The notes: generated by a model from the sequence alone, not told the origin. A stretch of DNA of 64,000 bases from Microbulbifer sp. VAAF005 (GCF_030012985.1 NZ_CP120233.1:4459001-4523000); one strand, 5' to 3'; positions 27,832-36,852 are shown, counted from the stretch's first letter. Program-made: numbers and translations.

Positions 27832-27876
27832 CGAAAAGAAAAAGACAGACAAGTAGTTATCAGGTACTTATCTGTC
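27832..27876 (-). terminator. Rho-independent terminator of DUF885 copy C
   Basis: Read on the minus strand, GACAGATAAGTA pairs with TACTTGTCTGTC (12 bp, one G-U) around a 9-base loop and is followed by TTTTTCTTTTC. It starts about 11 bases after the copy C stop codon. Confidence 0.8.
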
Positions 27877-27887
27877 GCTTCTATTAA

Positions 27888-29759
27888 TTATTGTTGGGTT
27901 TTTACTTTTGCAACCCACTCATTAACCAGTTCTTCCAGTACATCCAAGGGGACTGGGCCACTGGCCAGGATAGTGTCATGGAAGCCGCGAACATCAAACT
28001 GATCACCCAGTTCTGTTTTGGCTTTTTCACGCAGCTCGACAATTTTCAGCATACCGATTTTGTATGCGGTCGCTTGGCCAGGCATGACGATATAGCGTTC
28101 GATCGCTTTAACCACATCACCTTTCGGGTTCGGGGTGTTCTCTACGAGGTAGTCGATCGCCTGCTCGCGAGTCCATTTCTTGGAGTGAAGACCGGTGTCT
28201 ACCACCAATCGGCCAGCGCGCCATAGTTCCATAGCCAGGCGTCCAAAGTCAGAGTAGGGATCTTCATAGAAGCCCAATTCCTTGGGTACCAGCTCGGAGT
28301 AGAGGCCCCAGCCTTCGGTATAAGCAGTGTAACCACCGTATTTACGGAACTTGGGAATATCCTGTAATTCCTGAGCGATAGAAAGCTGCATATGGTGGCC
28401 GGGGATACCTTCGTGGTAAGCCAATGCTTCCATCTGATAAGACGGCATATCTTCCATATTGTACAAGTTGGCATAGTAGATGCCGGGGCGCGAACCATCG
28501 GGAGCGGGGCGCTGGTAGAAGGCCTTACCTGCAGATTTTTCGCGGAAGGCCTCTACGGCTCTTACATCGAGATCGGCTTTGGGCTTGGTGATAAACAGCT
28601 CATCCAGGCGGCCCTTCATGGTGTCGATAATTGCGGTGGCCTTTTCCAGGTACTCCGCCTTACCTTCCTCAGTGGTCGGGTAGTAGAACTGCTTGTCGGT
28701 GCGCATGAATTCGAAGAATTCCTGCAAGTTACCTTCGAACTTCACCTTGCGCATAATCTCGCGCATTTCGTCGTGAATACGGGCAACTTCCTTGAGACCG
28801 GTTTGGTGGATCTCATCGGCAGTCATATCCGTAGTGGTGTAAACGCCGAGGCGGAATTTATAGAATTCTTCGCCGTCTGCCAGTTTCCAGGCGCCGTCGT
28901 CGGTAGTGGCTTTTTTCTCAAGCTCTTGCAGGTAGCTGATCAACTTTTCGTAAGCGGGGCCGGCGCTTTCAGTCAGGGCCCGGCTGGCATTCTCGATCAG
29001 TGATTTCTTTTGATCTTCGCTGATTTCCAGCTTTTCCACTTTGCCCTTAAAGTCGGCAAACAGGGGGCTGTCTTTCTCGCCGTTGAAAGGTGCACCGGTG
29101 ATCAGATTGCGAGAGTCACTGATTACGTAGGGGAATACAAATTTAGGTACGATTGTGCCGACAGCAGTATTGGCTTTCAGTTGTTCTTCCAATTGGGAGA
29201 AATACTTGGGCATGCCATTCAAGCGGGCGATATAGGCTTCTGCATCGCCGACATTATCAATACGGTGCTGGCTGATCAGCAGTGTGGCGGCACTGGTATG
29301 GGTGGCATACATCTGGTTGACCGGGTAGCCGTGATTGCGCCACTTGTAGCCATCGATATCCTGTTGCCAGTTGCGTTTTGCCAGGCGCAGGCTCAAGCGG
29401 GTAGCGTCGTCCAAGTTGGAAGGATCAATTTTATTCAGTTCCGCCAGCTGGCGCTTGTCGATCTCCAGGGTTTCCTTGGCAAACTCTGGGGAGAGGTCAT
29501 CCCACTTATCGTAATCTTCCTTTTTGCCCAGGAAAGTTTTGTATTCTGGGCTGCGGGCAAGGTGCTCCTGGAAGAAGTCCTCGAACATCTGGTTTACGCG
29601 CTTGACTGCGGCTGGGTCCACTTTTCCTGCGACTTCTTGAGTCGCCGTGCTTTCCGTGGCGGTTGCACTCTGCTCGGCTGTGTTCGGGGCGCCGCGGTCA
29701 CAGCCGCTGATAACCAGCGCGCTTATGGCGGCTGCGATCAGGGTTGGTTTCAACTTCAT
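27888..29759 (-). CDS. DUF885 metallopeptidase-like lipoprotein (copy C)
   Basis: Starting at the ATG at 29759 it begins MKLKPTLIAAAISALVISGC (lipobox ISGC), the same type of leader as copy B; an upstream in-frame extension carries no feature. About 623 residues. The zinc-site motif YHEGIPGHHMQLS is at H449, followed by TEGWGLYSE and the C-terminal FDVRGFHDTIL. It aligns with copy B over its length, so the two come from a tandem duplication. Its codons are GC-richer and more like the housekeeping genes, suggesting this is the better-expressed or older resident copy. It is followed by its own terminator. Substrate unknown. Confidence 0.9.
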   Translation of the reverse strand: MKLKPTLIAAAISALVISGCDRGAPNTAEQSATATESTATQEVAGKVDPAAVKRVNQMFEDFFQEHLARSPEYKTFLGKKEDYDKWDDLSPEFAKETLEIDKRQLAELNKIDPSNLDDATRLSLRLAKRNWQQDIDGYKWRNHGYPVNQMYATHTSAATLLISQHRIDNVGDAEAYIARLNGMPKYFSQLEEQLKANTAVGTIVPKFVFPYVISDSRNLITGAPFNGEKDSPLFADFKGKVEKLEISEDQKKSLIENASRALTESAGPAYEKLISYLQELEKKATTDDGAWKLADGEEFYKFRLGVYTTTDMTADEIHQTGLKEVARIHDEMREIMRKVKFEGNLQEFFEFMRTDKQFYYPTTEEGKAEYLEKATAIIDTMKGRLDELFITKPKADLDVRAVEAFREKSAGKAFYQRPAPDGSRPGIYYANLYNMEDMPSYQMEALAYHEGIPGHHMQLSIAQELQDIPKFRKYGGYTAYTEGWGLYSELVPKELGFYEDPYSDFGRLAMELWRAGRLVVDTGLHSKKWTREQAIDYLVENTPNPKGDVVKAIERYIVMPGQATAYKIGMLKIVELREKAKTELGDQFDVRGFHDTILASGPVPLDVLEELVNEWVAKVKTQQ

Positions 29760-29949
29760 GAGCATATTCCCAGTGTTCGGTTCTTCGTTGCTAATTTGTG
29801 CCACTCCAGTGGCATTCTTTAGGTTGCCTGCCTAAATCCCCCACGCTTTATGCGGGATGTGTAGTGCAGATCAGCAGGTATTGTGCTGACTGGAGCAGCA
29901 TTTGGCCAGTAGTGGGGAGAATTTGATTGGGAGGAGGGTATTAAAGAAA

Positions 29950-29981
29950 TAAAAAAGCGGGCACATGGCCCGCTTTTTCTG
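29950..29981. terminator. Terminator downstream of sodB
   Basis: AAAAAGCGGGC and GCCCGCTTTTT form an 11-bp stem around a short loop (ACATG), with A and T runs on both sides. It lies 13 bases after the sodB stop on the minus strand. Confidence 0.9.
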
Positions 29982-29993
29982 GTGACTTCGGGA

Positions 29994-30575
29994 TTAAGCG
30001 AAGTTCTGGTTTACAAACTCCCAGTTCACCAGGGCCCAGAAAGCTTCCATGTACTTCGGACGCAAGTTGCGGTAGTCGATGTAGTAAGCGTGTTCCCAAA
30101 CATCGCAGGTCAGCAGGGGAGTAACGCCTTCTTCAGTCAGCGGGGTTGCTGCGTTGGAAGTGTTTACAATAGCGACTGAGCCGTCAGCATTTTTTACCAG
30201 CCAGGTCCAGCCGGAGCCGAAGTTGTTCACAGCACTGGTGGTAAATGCTTCTTTGAACTGGTCGAAGCTACCGAAGGCTGCGTTGATAGCCTCGGCAATC
30301 GCGCCAGTGGCTTCGCCGCCACCGTTAGGGCTCAGGCAGTTCCAGTAGAAAGTGTGGTTCCAAACCTGGGCTGCGTTGTTGAACACACCACCGGAAGAGG
30401 ACTTGATCACGTCTTCCAGGGACTTGTCAGCGTCTGCAGTGCCTTCCAGCAGGCCATTCAGCTTGTCTACGTAGGTTTTATGATGTTTGCCGTAGTGGTA
30501 CTCCAAAGTCTCTTCGGAGATATGCGGTGCCAGGGCGTTCTTAGCGTAGGGGAGTTCAGGCAATTCGAAAGCCAT
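29994..30575 (-). CDS. sodB: Iron superoxide dismutase SodB
   Basis: SodB dismutates superoxide in the cytoplasm. The ATG at 30575, after AAGGAAAAC, gives the canonical 193-residue protein MAFELPELPYAKNALAPHIS; a longer in-frame leader is not used. Metal ligands are the H of the first region (ALAPHIS), H of QVWNHTFYW, and D and H of LTCDVWEHAYYIDYRN. FNNAAQVWNHTFYW and WTWLVKN, with no Mn-type GGH-like substitutions, point to the Fe form. It is divergent from the coiled-coil membrane protein gene. Upstream regulation such as Fur or small RNA cannot be read. Confidence 0.97.
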   Translation of the reverse strand: MAFELPELPYAKNALAPHISEETLEYHYGKHHKTYVDKLNGLLEGTADADKSLEDVIKSSSGGVFNNAAQVWNHTFYWNCLSPNGGGEATGAIAEAINAAFGSFDQFKEAFTTSAVNNFGSGWTWLVKNADGSVAIVNTSNAATPLTEEGVTPLLTCDVWEHAYYIDYRNLRPKYMEAFWALVNWEFVNQNFA

Positions 30576-30894
30576 GGTGTTTTCCTTCCTTTGTCTGAGG
30601 GTTATTGGTGAGGGCATTCTACACGTGCCGCATCTCAGAATTAAGCCGGCGCGGTGGATTAGGGGAGTTTGGGACGATTTCCTCAAACACAAGGGGGAGA
30701 GCTTTTCTGTCAACTCTAATCGACTGTCGTCTATTATTACTGGCGACCGCTTACTTTTTCGTCAATTTTTGGTATAACTGCCGCAGAATTCGACGAATCT
30801 GAATGGATTCTATTGTCATATATTTCTGAAAATACGGTACCGGAAAGAGCAGCATAGAACTGGCGGGTACCGGACTCATCAGCACAGTTATCGG
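30576..30894. promoter_or_regulatory. Divergent control region of sodB and the coiled-coil gene, with a repeated 9-mer
   Basis: This 319-base stretch has no gene. GGTACCGGA occurs at 30836-30844 and again at 30866-30874, exactly 30 bases apart (about three helical turns), 20-60 bases before the coiled-coil gene. Same-face spacing suggests a regulator site, but no known consensus was matched. Confidence 0.45.
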
Positions 30895-31665
30895 GTGTAT
30901 CGAACCATGCAACGCAAAGAGCCCACACTGGGCGGCAGCGCCGCTCTTGAACCATCACTGGATCTCACTACCAGCGAAGAAAGGAGTGATTCACCAGAGC
31001 CCCAGGTGATCGTGGAGGAGCGCCGAGGTGGTTTCTCTTTCTTGGGTCTATGTGCCCTGATTATGGCGATGGGTGGCCTGGGTGCCTCGGGTTTCCTGTA
31101 CCAGCAATGGCAGGACAGCCGGACCCTGTTGAGTGATGCAGAAACTCGTATTGCCGATGCGGAAAACCGTATTGCTGAACTGGAGAAGCGCTTTAGCCTC
31201 TCCGATGAGGAATCTACGGCATCGGTTGAAGTACTGAATGCAAAAGCCAAGGAAAACTCCTCAGAGATCCGTAAATTGTGGGGTGTTGCCTATGACACCA
31301 ACCGCAAGAGTATCTCGGCAAATAAAACAGCAGTCGCAGCTAACAAAAAGCAAGTCGCCGCTCTTAGCACCAAGCTCAGCGGCCTCGAGTCCAGCGTGAA
31401 GAAAATTGCTGCTGTAGAGGCTTCGCTGGCAGAGTTACGCAAGGGCAATACAGATTCCCAGCGTGAGATGACTGATAAGCTTGCACGCCTGGAGCGCCAG
31501 CTGGCTTCAGTGCGCAGTGACCTGACTATGCGTGTCGGTGCGAATGAAGAGGCTGTCGAGTCTATCGATGCTTACCGCCGTTCTGTGAATAAGGATCTGG
31601 TGCAGCTCCGCGATGCGATTCGCTCCCTGCAGTCCAGCGGTGATTCGACAGCTTCATCCATGTAG
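30895..31665 (+). CDS. Membrane-anchored coiled-coil protein of unknown function
   Basis: 256 residues starting at GTG, or 252 from an ATG four codons later at 30907; no clear ribosome site decides. Residues 1-45 are polar and presumably cytoplasmic, then one transmembrane helix (FSFLGLCALIMAMGGLGASGFLY). After it comes an almost continuous coiled coil (heptads through DAETRIADAENRIAELEKRF and the Lys/Ala-rich centre to residue 245). I do not recognise a named family. The layout of a short cytoplasmic tail, one helix and a long periplasmic coiled coil resembles cell-division or envelope-spacing proteins, but that is only analogy. A terminator follows, then fumarase. Confidence 0.78.
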   Translation: MYRTMQRKEPTLGGSAALEPSLDLTTSEERSDSPEPQVIVEERRGGFSFLGLCALIMAMGGLGASGFLYQQWQDSRTLLSDAETRIADAENRIAELEKRFSLSDEESTASVEVLNAKAKENSSEIRKLWGVAYDTNRKSISANKTAVAANKKQVAALSTKLSGLESSVKKIAAVEASLAELRKGNTDSQREMTDKLARLERQLASVRSDLTMRVGANEEAVESIDAYRRSVNKDLVQLRDAIRSLQSSGDSTASSM

Positions 31666-31678
31666 TTTTCCGGTTGAG

Positions 31679-31715
31679 TTAAAAAAGGCGGACCTGGTGT
31701 CCGCCTTTTTTATTT
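31679..31715 (+). terminator. Rho-independent terminator after the coiled-coil gene
   Basis: AAAAAAGGCGGAC and GTCCGCCTTTTTT form a 13-bp stem around CTGGT, followed by ATTTTG. It separates the coiled-coil gene from fumarase. Confidence 0.92.
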
Positions 31716-31816
31716 TGTTTTCCCTTTCGGTGAATGGGATTTATGGGAATATCTGGGTCAATAACCCTACATTTCGTGTAGAATCGCCGGCCTCGAGACG
31801 TTAATCGGAGTTGGCA

Positions 31817-33325
31817 ATGACCACTATCCGCCAGGATGATCTGATCGGCAGCGTGGCCGATGCGCTGCAATTTATTTCTTACTACCACCCACAGGACTTC
31901 ATTCAGGCCCTGAATAAGGCTTATGAGAAAGAGGTCAACCCGGCGGCCAAGGACGCCATGGCCCAGATCCTGATCAACTCACGCATGTGTGCCGAGGGCC
32001 ACCGCCCAATCTGTCAGGATACCGGCATTGTCACCGTGAAGTTGAAAGTGGGCATGAATGTGCGTTGGGAAGCGGACATGAGCGTTACCGATATGGTTAA
32101 CGAGGGTGTTCGCCGGGCCTATCAAAATGCCAGCAACGTACTGCGTGCCTCTATTCTGGAAGATCCAGATGGTGCCCGTAAGAATACCGGAGACAATACT
32201 CCGGCGGTGATTCACTATGAAATCGTTCCCGGTGATACCGTAGAAGTTTATGTGGCAGCTAAAGGCGGCGGCAGCGAAGCCAAAACCAAGTTTGCCATGC
32301 TGAATCCATCTGACTCGGTGGTTGACTGGGTGCTGAAGATGGTTCCGCAGATGGGCGCCGGCTGGTGTCCGCCCGGCATGCTGGGTATTGGTATTGGCGG
32401 TACCGCTGAGAAAGCGATGCTGTTGGCCAAAGAATCCCTGCTCGACCCCATCGACATTCAGGAGCTGCAAGAGCGCGGAGCCTCTAACCGCGCTGAAGAG
32501 CTGCGTCTGGAACTCTATGATTCCGTCAACAAACTGGGCATCGGCGCCCAGGGCCTGGGCGGACTGACCACTGTGTTGGATGTGAAGATCAAGGATTATC
32601 CTACCCACGCTGCCAACAAGGCTGTGGCGATCATCCCCAACTGCGCGGCTACCCGTCACACGCACTTTACCCTGGATGGCTCCGGGCCTGCGCGCCAGAC
32701 TCCGCCTAAGCTGGAAGATTGGCCGGAAATTACCCGCGAAGCGGGCAGCAATACCCGTCGGGTAAACCTGGATACCATTACCGCAGAAGATATCCAAAAC
32801 TGGCAGCCCGGTGAGACCCTGCTGCTGAACGGTAAGATGCTGACTGGTCGCGATGCGGCGCACAAGAAAATGGTAGATATCCTCGCCAAAGGCGAGAAGT
32901 TGCCTGTGGATCTCACCGGCCGCTTTATCTACTACGTAGGCCCGGTAGATCCGGTGCGCGATGAGGTTGTTGGTCCCGCTGGCCCAACCACTGCTACCCG
33001 TATGGATAAATTCACTCGCACTATGCTGGAAGAAACCGGCTTGGCGGGGATGATCGGTAAGGCGGAGCGCGGCCCCATGGCAATTGAGGCGATCCGCGAT
33101 AATAAAGCGGTATACCTGATGGCAGTCGGTGGCGCTGCTTATCTGGTTGCCCAGGCGATTAAAGGCTCCGAAGTTATCGCCTTCCCCGAGCTGGGAATGG
33201 AAGCGATTTACGAGTTTGAAGTAGAAGATATGCCGGTAACTGTGGCTGTCGACAGTCAGGGTGAGTCAGTACACACTACTGGTCCGCTGATCTGGAAAGC
33301 CAAGATTGCCGAAGGTGAGGTGTAA
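31817..33325 (+). CDS. fumA: Class I (iron-sulfur) fumarate hydratase
   Basis: This enzyme converts fumarate and malate in the citric acid cycle using an oxygen-sensitive [4Fe-4S] cluster. I use the ATG at 31817 after CGGAG; an in-frame TTG six bases earlier is less likely. The 502-residue protein has the alpha and beta modules fused, as in FumA/FumB: the alpha region has GHRPICQDTG (cluster Cys C66), GAGWCPPGMLGIGIGG and IPNCAATRHTHFTLDGSGP, and the beta region contains GPTTATRMDKFT and the C-terminal FPELGMEAIYEF. It is flanked by terminators on both sides, so monocistronic. SodB nearby fits protection of such clusters, but linkage may be chance. Confidence 0.96.
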   Translation: MTTIRQDDLIGSVADALQFISYYHPQDFIQALNKAYEKEVNPAAKDAMAQILINSRMCAEGHRPICQDTGIVTVKLKVGMNVRWEADMSVTDMVNEGVRRAYQNASNVLRASILEDPDGARKNTGDNTPAVIHYEIVPGDTVEVYVAAKGGGSEAKTKFAMLNPSDSVVDWVLKMVPQMGAGWCPPGMLGIGIGGTAEKAMLLAKESLLDPIDIQELQERGASNRAEELRLELYDSVNKLGIGAQGLGGLTTVLDVKIKDYPTHAANKAVAIIPNCAATRHTHFTLDGSGPARQTPPKLEDWPEITREAGSNTRRVNLDTITAEDIQNWQPGETLLLNGKMLTGRDAAHKKMVDILAKGEKLPVDLTGRFIYYVGPVDPVRDEVVGPAGPTTATRMDKFTRTMLEETGLAGMIGKAERGPMAIEAIRDNKAVYLMAVGGAAYLVAQAIKGSEVIAFPELGMEAIYEFEVEDMPVTVAVDSQGESVHTTGPLIWKAKIAEGEV

Positions 33326-33341
33326 CGCTTCCGCCATTTAA

Positions 33342-33371
33342 AGAAAAGGCCCCAACAGGGGCCTTTTTTAT
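33342..33371. terminator. Terminator between fumarase and DUF885 copy D
   Basis: AAAAGGCCCC and GGGGCCTTTT form a stem around AACA with T-runs on both strands (TTTTTTATT in plus; TTTTCTTT in minus). It is 17 bases after fumA and immediately after the copy D stop on the other strand, so it serves both convergent genes. Confidence 0.9.
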
Positions 33372-35191
33372 TGGAATTTATTGCCTTGCTTGGCTAAGTC
33401 CGCCAGCATCAGTTCGCGAATAATTGGTATAGGTGCACTGCCATAGCTCAGGAACATCTCGTGGAATCCCTTGAGACTAAAGTTGTTGCCCATTTTCTTT
33501 TTGATTTCCTCGCGCAGGGCCAAAATATCTGTAAAGCCAGCAAAATAGCTGGTGAGCTGCACTTGGCTTAAGGTCGCCCTGCGCCATTTACCCTCTGCTT
33601 CAGCCTGTTGTTGAAAGGCATCCCTAACCATTAACTTCATCGCCTCTGCTTGGTTGATACCCTTTACCTGTACTTCATAATCCAAAATGGTATTAGTGAT
33701 AGTGCGCAAGTTCCACTTGTAGTACATCAGCCACAGCTCGGGGGAAAAATTACCGTAACCCGCATCCAGCATCATACGCTCCGCATAGACGGCCCAGCCT
33801 TCGATCATTGCGGTATTGCCGAGAATAGTTTTCAGGATACTGGGGGACTGGTTGGCGTAAACCAGTTGAGTGTAGTGCCCGGGGATCGCTTCGTGGATAT
33901 TGAGTATCTGCAGGATATAGTCGTTGTATTCTCGCAGTAAGCTCTCCGCCCGTTGATCGGAGTAGGTCTCTATGGGCATCACGTTGTAATAGGTATTTGC
34001 ATTTTTATGGTAGGGGCCAGGCGCATTAATGGAAGCTACAGCAAAGCCTTGCATGTAGGCTGGAGTTGTTCGAACTACCAGTGGCTTTTCCTTGTCCAGG
34101 CTTAACAGGTTTTTTTCGGTCACGAACTCTGCCAGCTCCGGGATCTGTTGCTCTACTTTTTTCTTGAAAGTTTCTTTGGTGGCATGATATTGGGAAAGCT
34201 TGTTCAGCAGCTTTTCAATTTTTACCAGTGGCTCGTTGGGTGGGGAATCAGAAGGAAAGTATTTTGGCCAGAGTTGATCGGCAAGCTTGGTCATTTTATC
34301 GTGGGTTACCTGCTTCTCTATGATGGCGCGCTGGTATAGTTCAGCAGCGCTCATTCCAATATTGATATCAAACTGGAATTTTTCTTCGTAGAGTTTTTCA
34401 CCGATACGAAAATCACGGAAATTTCCGGATTTAGTCAATTTCTTTTGCAGGTTTTGCAGGAAGTCAATATAGCCTTGTATTGCCAAGCGAGAATCGTGCA
34501 TTCGCCGTAGGAAAATCTCCTTTGCATCTGCAGGCATCTGACTTTCTTTAACCGTTTTTTCCAGCTCTTCACCAAAGACTTCCAGCGAGCCTGTACTCTG
34601 TTGAATTGCTAATTCAAGCTGTGGTGCCGCTGGTTTATAAATAGCGGCCTTAGCCGCCTGGTAGTACTCGGGCACTTGCCGCATACGACTACTAACAGTA
34701 TGTAGGCGCTTTAGAAGTGGCGCATAGTCGGTGTTTAGGATCAGGGCAAAAGAATGGGAGACATTGTAAATGGAAGGGTCCCATTGGTATGACTTAAAGC
34801 GGGTATATTGCCATTGCAGTCGCTGTAGAAAATTCTCAATAAGAGCGAGATTACTGCGTGAATTGATATTGAGCTGGCTTTTATCCAAGGCTGCAAATTT
34901 GCGTTCATAGATTTGAGCAAAATCCAATACGAATTCACGATAACTCTTATCGGGTACCTGAAGCTCTTTGGCAGCTTCATAGTAGCCTTCACTGAGTGCC
35001 CAGGATGGGAATAGACTCCATAGGCCGTGTATAAATTGATGACAAAGCTGCTCAAATGCCAGGTTTGTCTCGGAGCGCATTTCCTCCAGGATAACCTCCT
35101 CTGGAGGAGGAAGGCGCTCTCTATCCACTTTCTGGCGCTCACAAGCCCCTAGAACTACCAGAAGTAGTAATAGACTGAGGTGTGCTTTCAT
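33368..35191 (-). CDS. DUF885 metallopeptidase-like lipoprotein (copy D), divergent subtype
   Basis: The ATG at 35191 starts a lipoprotein signal (MKAHLSLLLLLVVLGAC; lipobox LGAC); an upstream in-frame leader has no signal features. The product is 607 residues. The predicted zinc site is IHEAIPGHYTQLVYA (H433), where the second His of the usual PGHH is Tyr, and EGWAVYAERM supplies the expected Glu. The central part differs a lot from copies A-C, so this is an older paralogue rather than part of the tandem duplication. Its Lys/Glu-rich helical N-terminal body resembles the family. It converges on fumarase through a shared terminator. Envelope location likely; substrate unknown. Confidence 0.87.
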   Translation of the reverse strand: MKAHLSLLLLLVVLGACERQKVDRERLPPPEEVILEEMRSETNLAFEQLCHQFIHGLWSLFPSWALSEGYYEAAKELQVPDKSYREFVLDFAQIYERKFAALDKSQLNINSRSNLALIENFLQRLQWQYTRFKSYQWDPSIYNVSHSFALILNTDYAPLLKRLHTVSSRMRQVPEYYQAAKAAIYKPAAPQLELAIQQSTGSLEVFGEELEKTVKESQMPADAKEIFLRRMHDSRLAIQGYIDFLQNLQKKLTKSGNFRDFRIGEKLYEEKFQFDINIGMSAAELYQRAIIEKQVTHDKMTKLADQLWPKYFPSDSPPNEPLVKIEKLLNKLSQYHATKETFKKKVEQQIPELAEFVTEKNLLSLDKEKPLVVRTTPAYMQGFAVASINAPGPYHKNANTYYNVMPIETYSDQRAESLLREYNDYILQILNIHEAIPGHYTQLVYANQSPSILKTILGNTAMIEGWAVYAERMMLDAGYGNFSPELWLMYYKWNLRTITNTILDYEVQVKGINQAEAMKLMVRDAFQQQAEAEGKWRRATLSQVQLTSYFAGFTDILALREEIKKKMGNNFSLKGFHEMFLSYGSAPIPIIRELMLADLAKQGNKFQ

Positions 35192-35397
35192 GACAATCCT
35201 CACGTTTATCTGCCGATGTCGACCCATGGCTGCGGTGCCCATAGATCGTCCAATATTTTTAGCATGCGGTTCCATTTTGTGATGGTAAAACCGGATAAAA
35301 TGCGTTTTTGAGCCCTGTACTTGTTTCGTTAAGGGGGCGGGTAGAGTGAGGCCGGCCCAATTGAGCCGATAATAAACAAGGTTTTGAGGACCGATTC

Positions 35398-35742
35398 ATG
35401 ACCGAACTAGCTCAACAACAATGTGAAGCCTGTCGTGCCGATGCGCCGCTGGTGAGTGATGACGAACTGCCAGGACTGCTGCGGCAGATCCCTGACTGGA
35501 CGCCGATGACCCGTGACGGAATTATGCAGCTGGAACGCGTGTTTAAGTTTCGTAACTTTAAGCAGGCTCTGGCGTTTACCAACCGTGTCGGCGCGATTGC
35601 TGAAGAGGTGGGGCATCACCCCGCACTGCTGACTGAATGGGGTAAGGTTACGGTTACCTGGTGGAGTCACGAGGCTAAGGGCCTGCACAAAAATGACTTT
35701 ATCATGGCTGCTCGCACCGATGAGCAGGTGGATGCCGCTTAA
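35398..35742 (+). CDS. phhB: Pterin-4a-carbinolamine dehydratase PhhB
   Basis: PhhB dehydrates 4a-hydroxytetrahydrobiopterin to recycle the cofactor of phenylalanine hydroxylase. The 114-residue protein has the family core [22 protein letters not shown] followed by the active-site histidines in [25 protein letters not shown]. The start ATG follows GAGGACCGATTC. No phhA is adjacent in the window; the partner hydroxylase may be elsewhere, and solitary PCD proteins can also serve molybdopterin or other pterin routes. Confidence 0.96.
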   Translation: MTELAQQQCEACRADAPLVSDDELPGLLRQIPDWTPMTRDGIMQLERVFKFRNFKQALAFTNRVGAIAEEVGHHPALLTEWGKVTVTWWSHEAKGLHKNDFIMAARTDEQVDAA

Positions 35743-35897
35743 CTAGTATTTCTTGTGGCGCCTGTATCCGGCTTCGGGAGGCGATGGACCATTTGAAATA
35801 GCACTCACCGGTTCTTGGTAATCTTAGGGCTGGTGAGCATCCCAATTTAGCCCCTTTTCCCCCAAGGCTAGGGGTGTCGTCTAAAGGGAGATAAGTC

Positions 35898-36371
35898 TTG
35901 TCAGAGTATACTTCAACGGTGACCTGGAAACGCGACGAGCAGATTTTCACCGATAATCAATACAGTCGAGCCCACACCTGGCAATTTGATGGTGGGGCAT
36001 CTATCCCAGCCTCCTCTTCCCCCCATGTTGTACCCATTCCCTATTCAGTAGTTGAAAACGTTGATCCAGAAGAAGCTTTTGTAGCGGCTCTGTCCAGCTG
36101 CCATATGTTGTTTTTTCTATCGATTGCAGCCAAGCGAGGGTTTGTGGTTGATGAATATTGCGATGAAGCTATAGGAATTATGGGGACTGATAAGGATGGT
36201 CGAATTGCTATGACTAAAGTTACCCTGCGTCCTTCAGTGCGCTTCTCCGGTGAAAAACAACCCAGTCGCGAGCAGTTAGAAAAAATACATCATCTTTCCC
36301 ACAAACAGTGTTTTATTGCGAACTCCGTGAAAGCTGAAGTGGTGACAGAGATCCAGGAAGTTCCAGTTTAA
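35898..36371 (+). CDS. OsmC family peroxide/hydroperoxide-reducing protein
   Basis: 157 residues, starting at TTG with GGGAG eight bases upstream; no ATG occurs before residue 70, so TTG must be the start. The OsmC fold is indicated by VDPEEAFVAALSSCHMLFFLSIAAK, with catalytic Cys C68, and SHKQCFIANSV, with the second Cys C138. OsmC-type enzymes reduce organic hydroperoxides with thiols such as lipoyl proteins. The VDPEEAFVAALSSCHM subtype (YhfA-like versus Ohr) is not resolved. It stands between phhB and a GNAT gene on the same strand, with gaps of 155 and 85 bases. Confidence 0.87.
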   Translation: MSEYTSTVTWKRDEQIFTDNQYSRAHTWQFDGGASIPASSSPHVVPIPYSVVENVDPEEAFVAALSSCHMLFFLSIAAKRGFVVDEYCDEAIGIMGTDKDGRIAMTKVTLRPSVRFSGEKQPSREQLEKIHHLSHKQCFIANSVKAEVVTEIQEVPV

Positions 36372-36456
36372 GTACTTTCCTATAACGGTTGGGTTGTCGC
36401 TGGGTACTAGGTAGGCTTAGCGGTACTATTAATTTGTTTATTTTATTCGGCAAGGT

Positions 36457-36852
36457 ATGTACACAATTTTTGAGAAAGTAGCTTCTACCGAGGATTTCCT
36501 CAAACTGCGAGAGATAACAGGCTTAACCCCCAGAAGCCGTGAAGCAGCGGAAAAAGGCCTTCCAAATAGCTTGTACGGTATCCATATAAAAAGACAATCT
36601 GAAACTGTCGCTATGGGCCGGGTAGTGGGGGATGGCGCACTTAATTTTGAGATAGTGGATGTTGCTGTCGATCCAAAATTCCAAGGTGTTGGCCTGGGGC
36701 GTCAGATCATGGAGCACATTATGGCTTACCTGGATCGAGAAGCCCTTCCTTCAGCATATATTACGTTGATGGCAGATGTTCCCGAACTTTATAGAAAATT
36801 TGGATTTGAATTGAGCGGTCCAGACACTGAAGGGATGTATCTTATCAAATAA
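36457..36852 (+). CDS. GNAT family N-acetyltransferase
   Basis: The 131-residue protein has the GNAT acetyl-CoA-binding motif A, VDVAVDPKFQGVGLGRQIMEHIM (QxxGxG/A), the preceding beta strands, and the C-terminal YRKFGFEL segment. It is a small cytoplasmic acetyltransferase; substrate unknown. The ribosome site is weak (GGCAAGGT). The next gene (Nudix) follows after 102 bases on the same strand. Confidence 0.87.
   Translation: MYTIFEKVASTEDFLKLREITGLTPRSREAAEKGLPNSLYGIHIKRQSETVAMGRVVGDGALNFEIVDVAVDPKFQGVGLGRQIMEHIMAYLDREALPSAYITLMADVPELYRKFGFELSGPDTEGMYLIK

Noticed and set aside
28392..29822. Two plus-strand open frames opposite DUF885 copy C
   Set aside because: Antisense to a gene with a clear zinc motif and lipobox; the translations are low-complexity shadows.
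31979..32863. Minus-strand frame opposite fumarase
   Set aside because: Shadow of a highly conserved enzyme gene; translation carries no recognisable domain.
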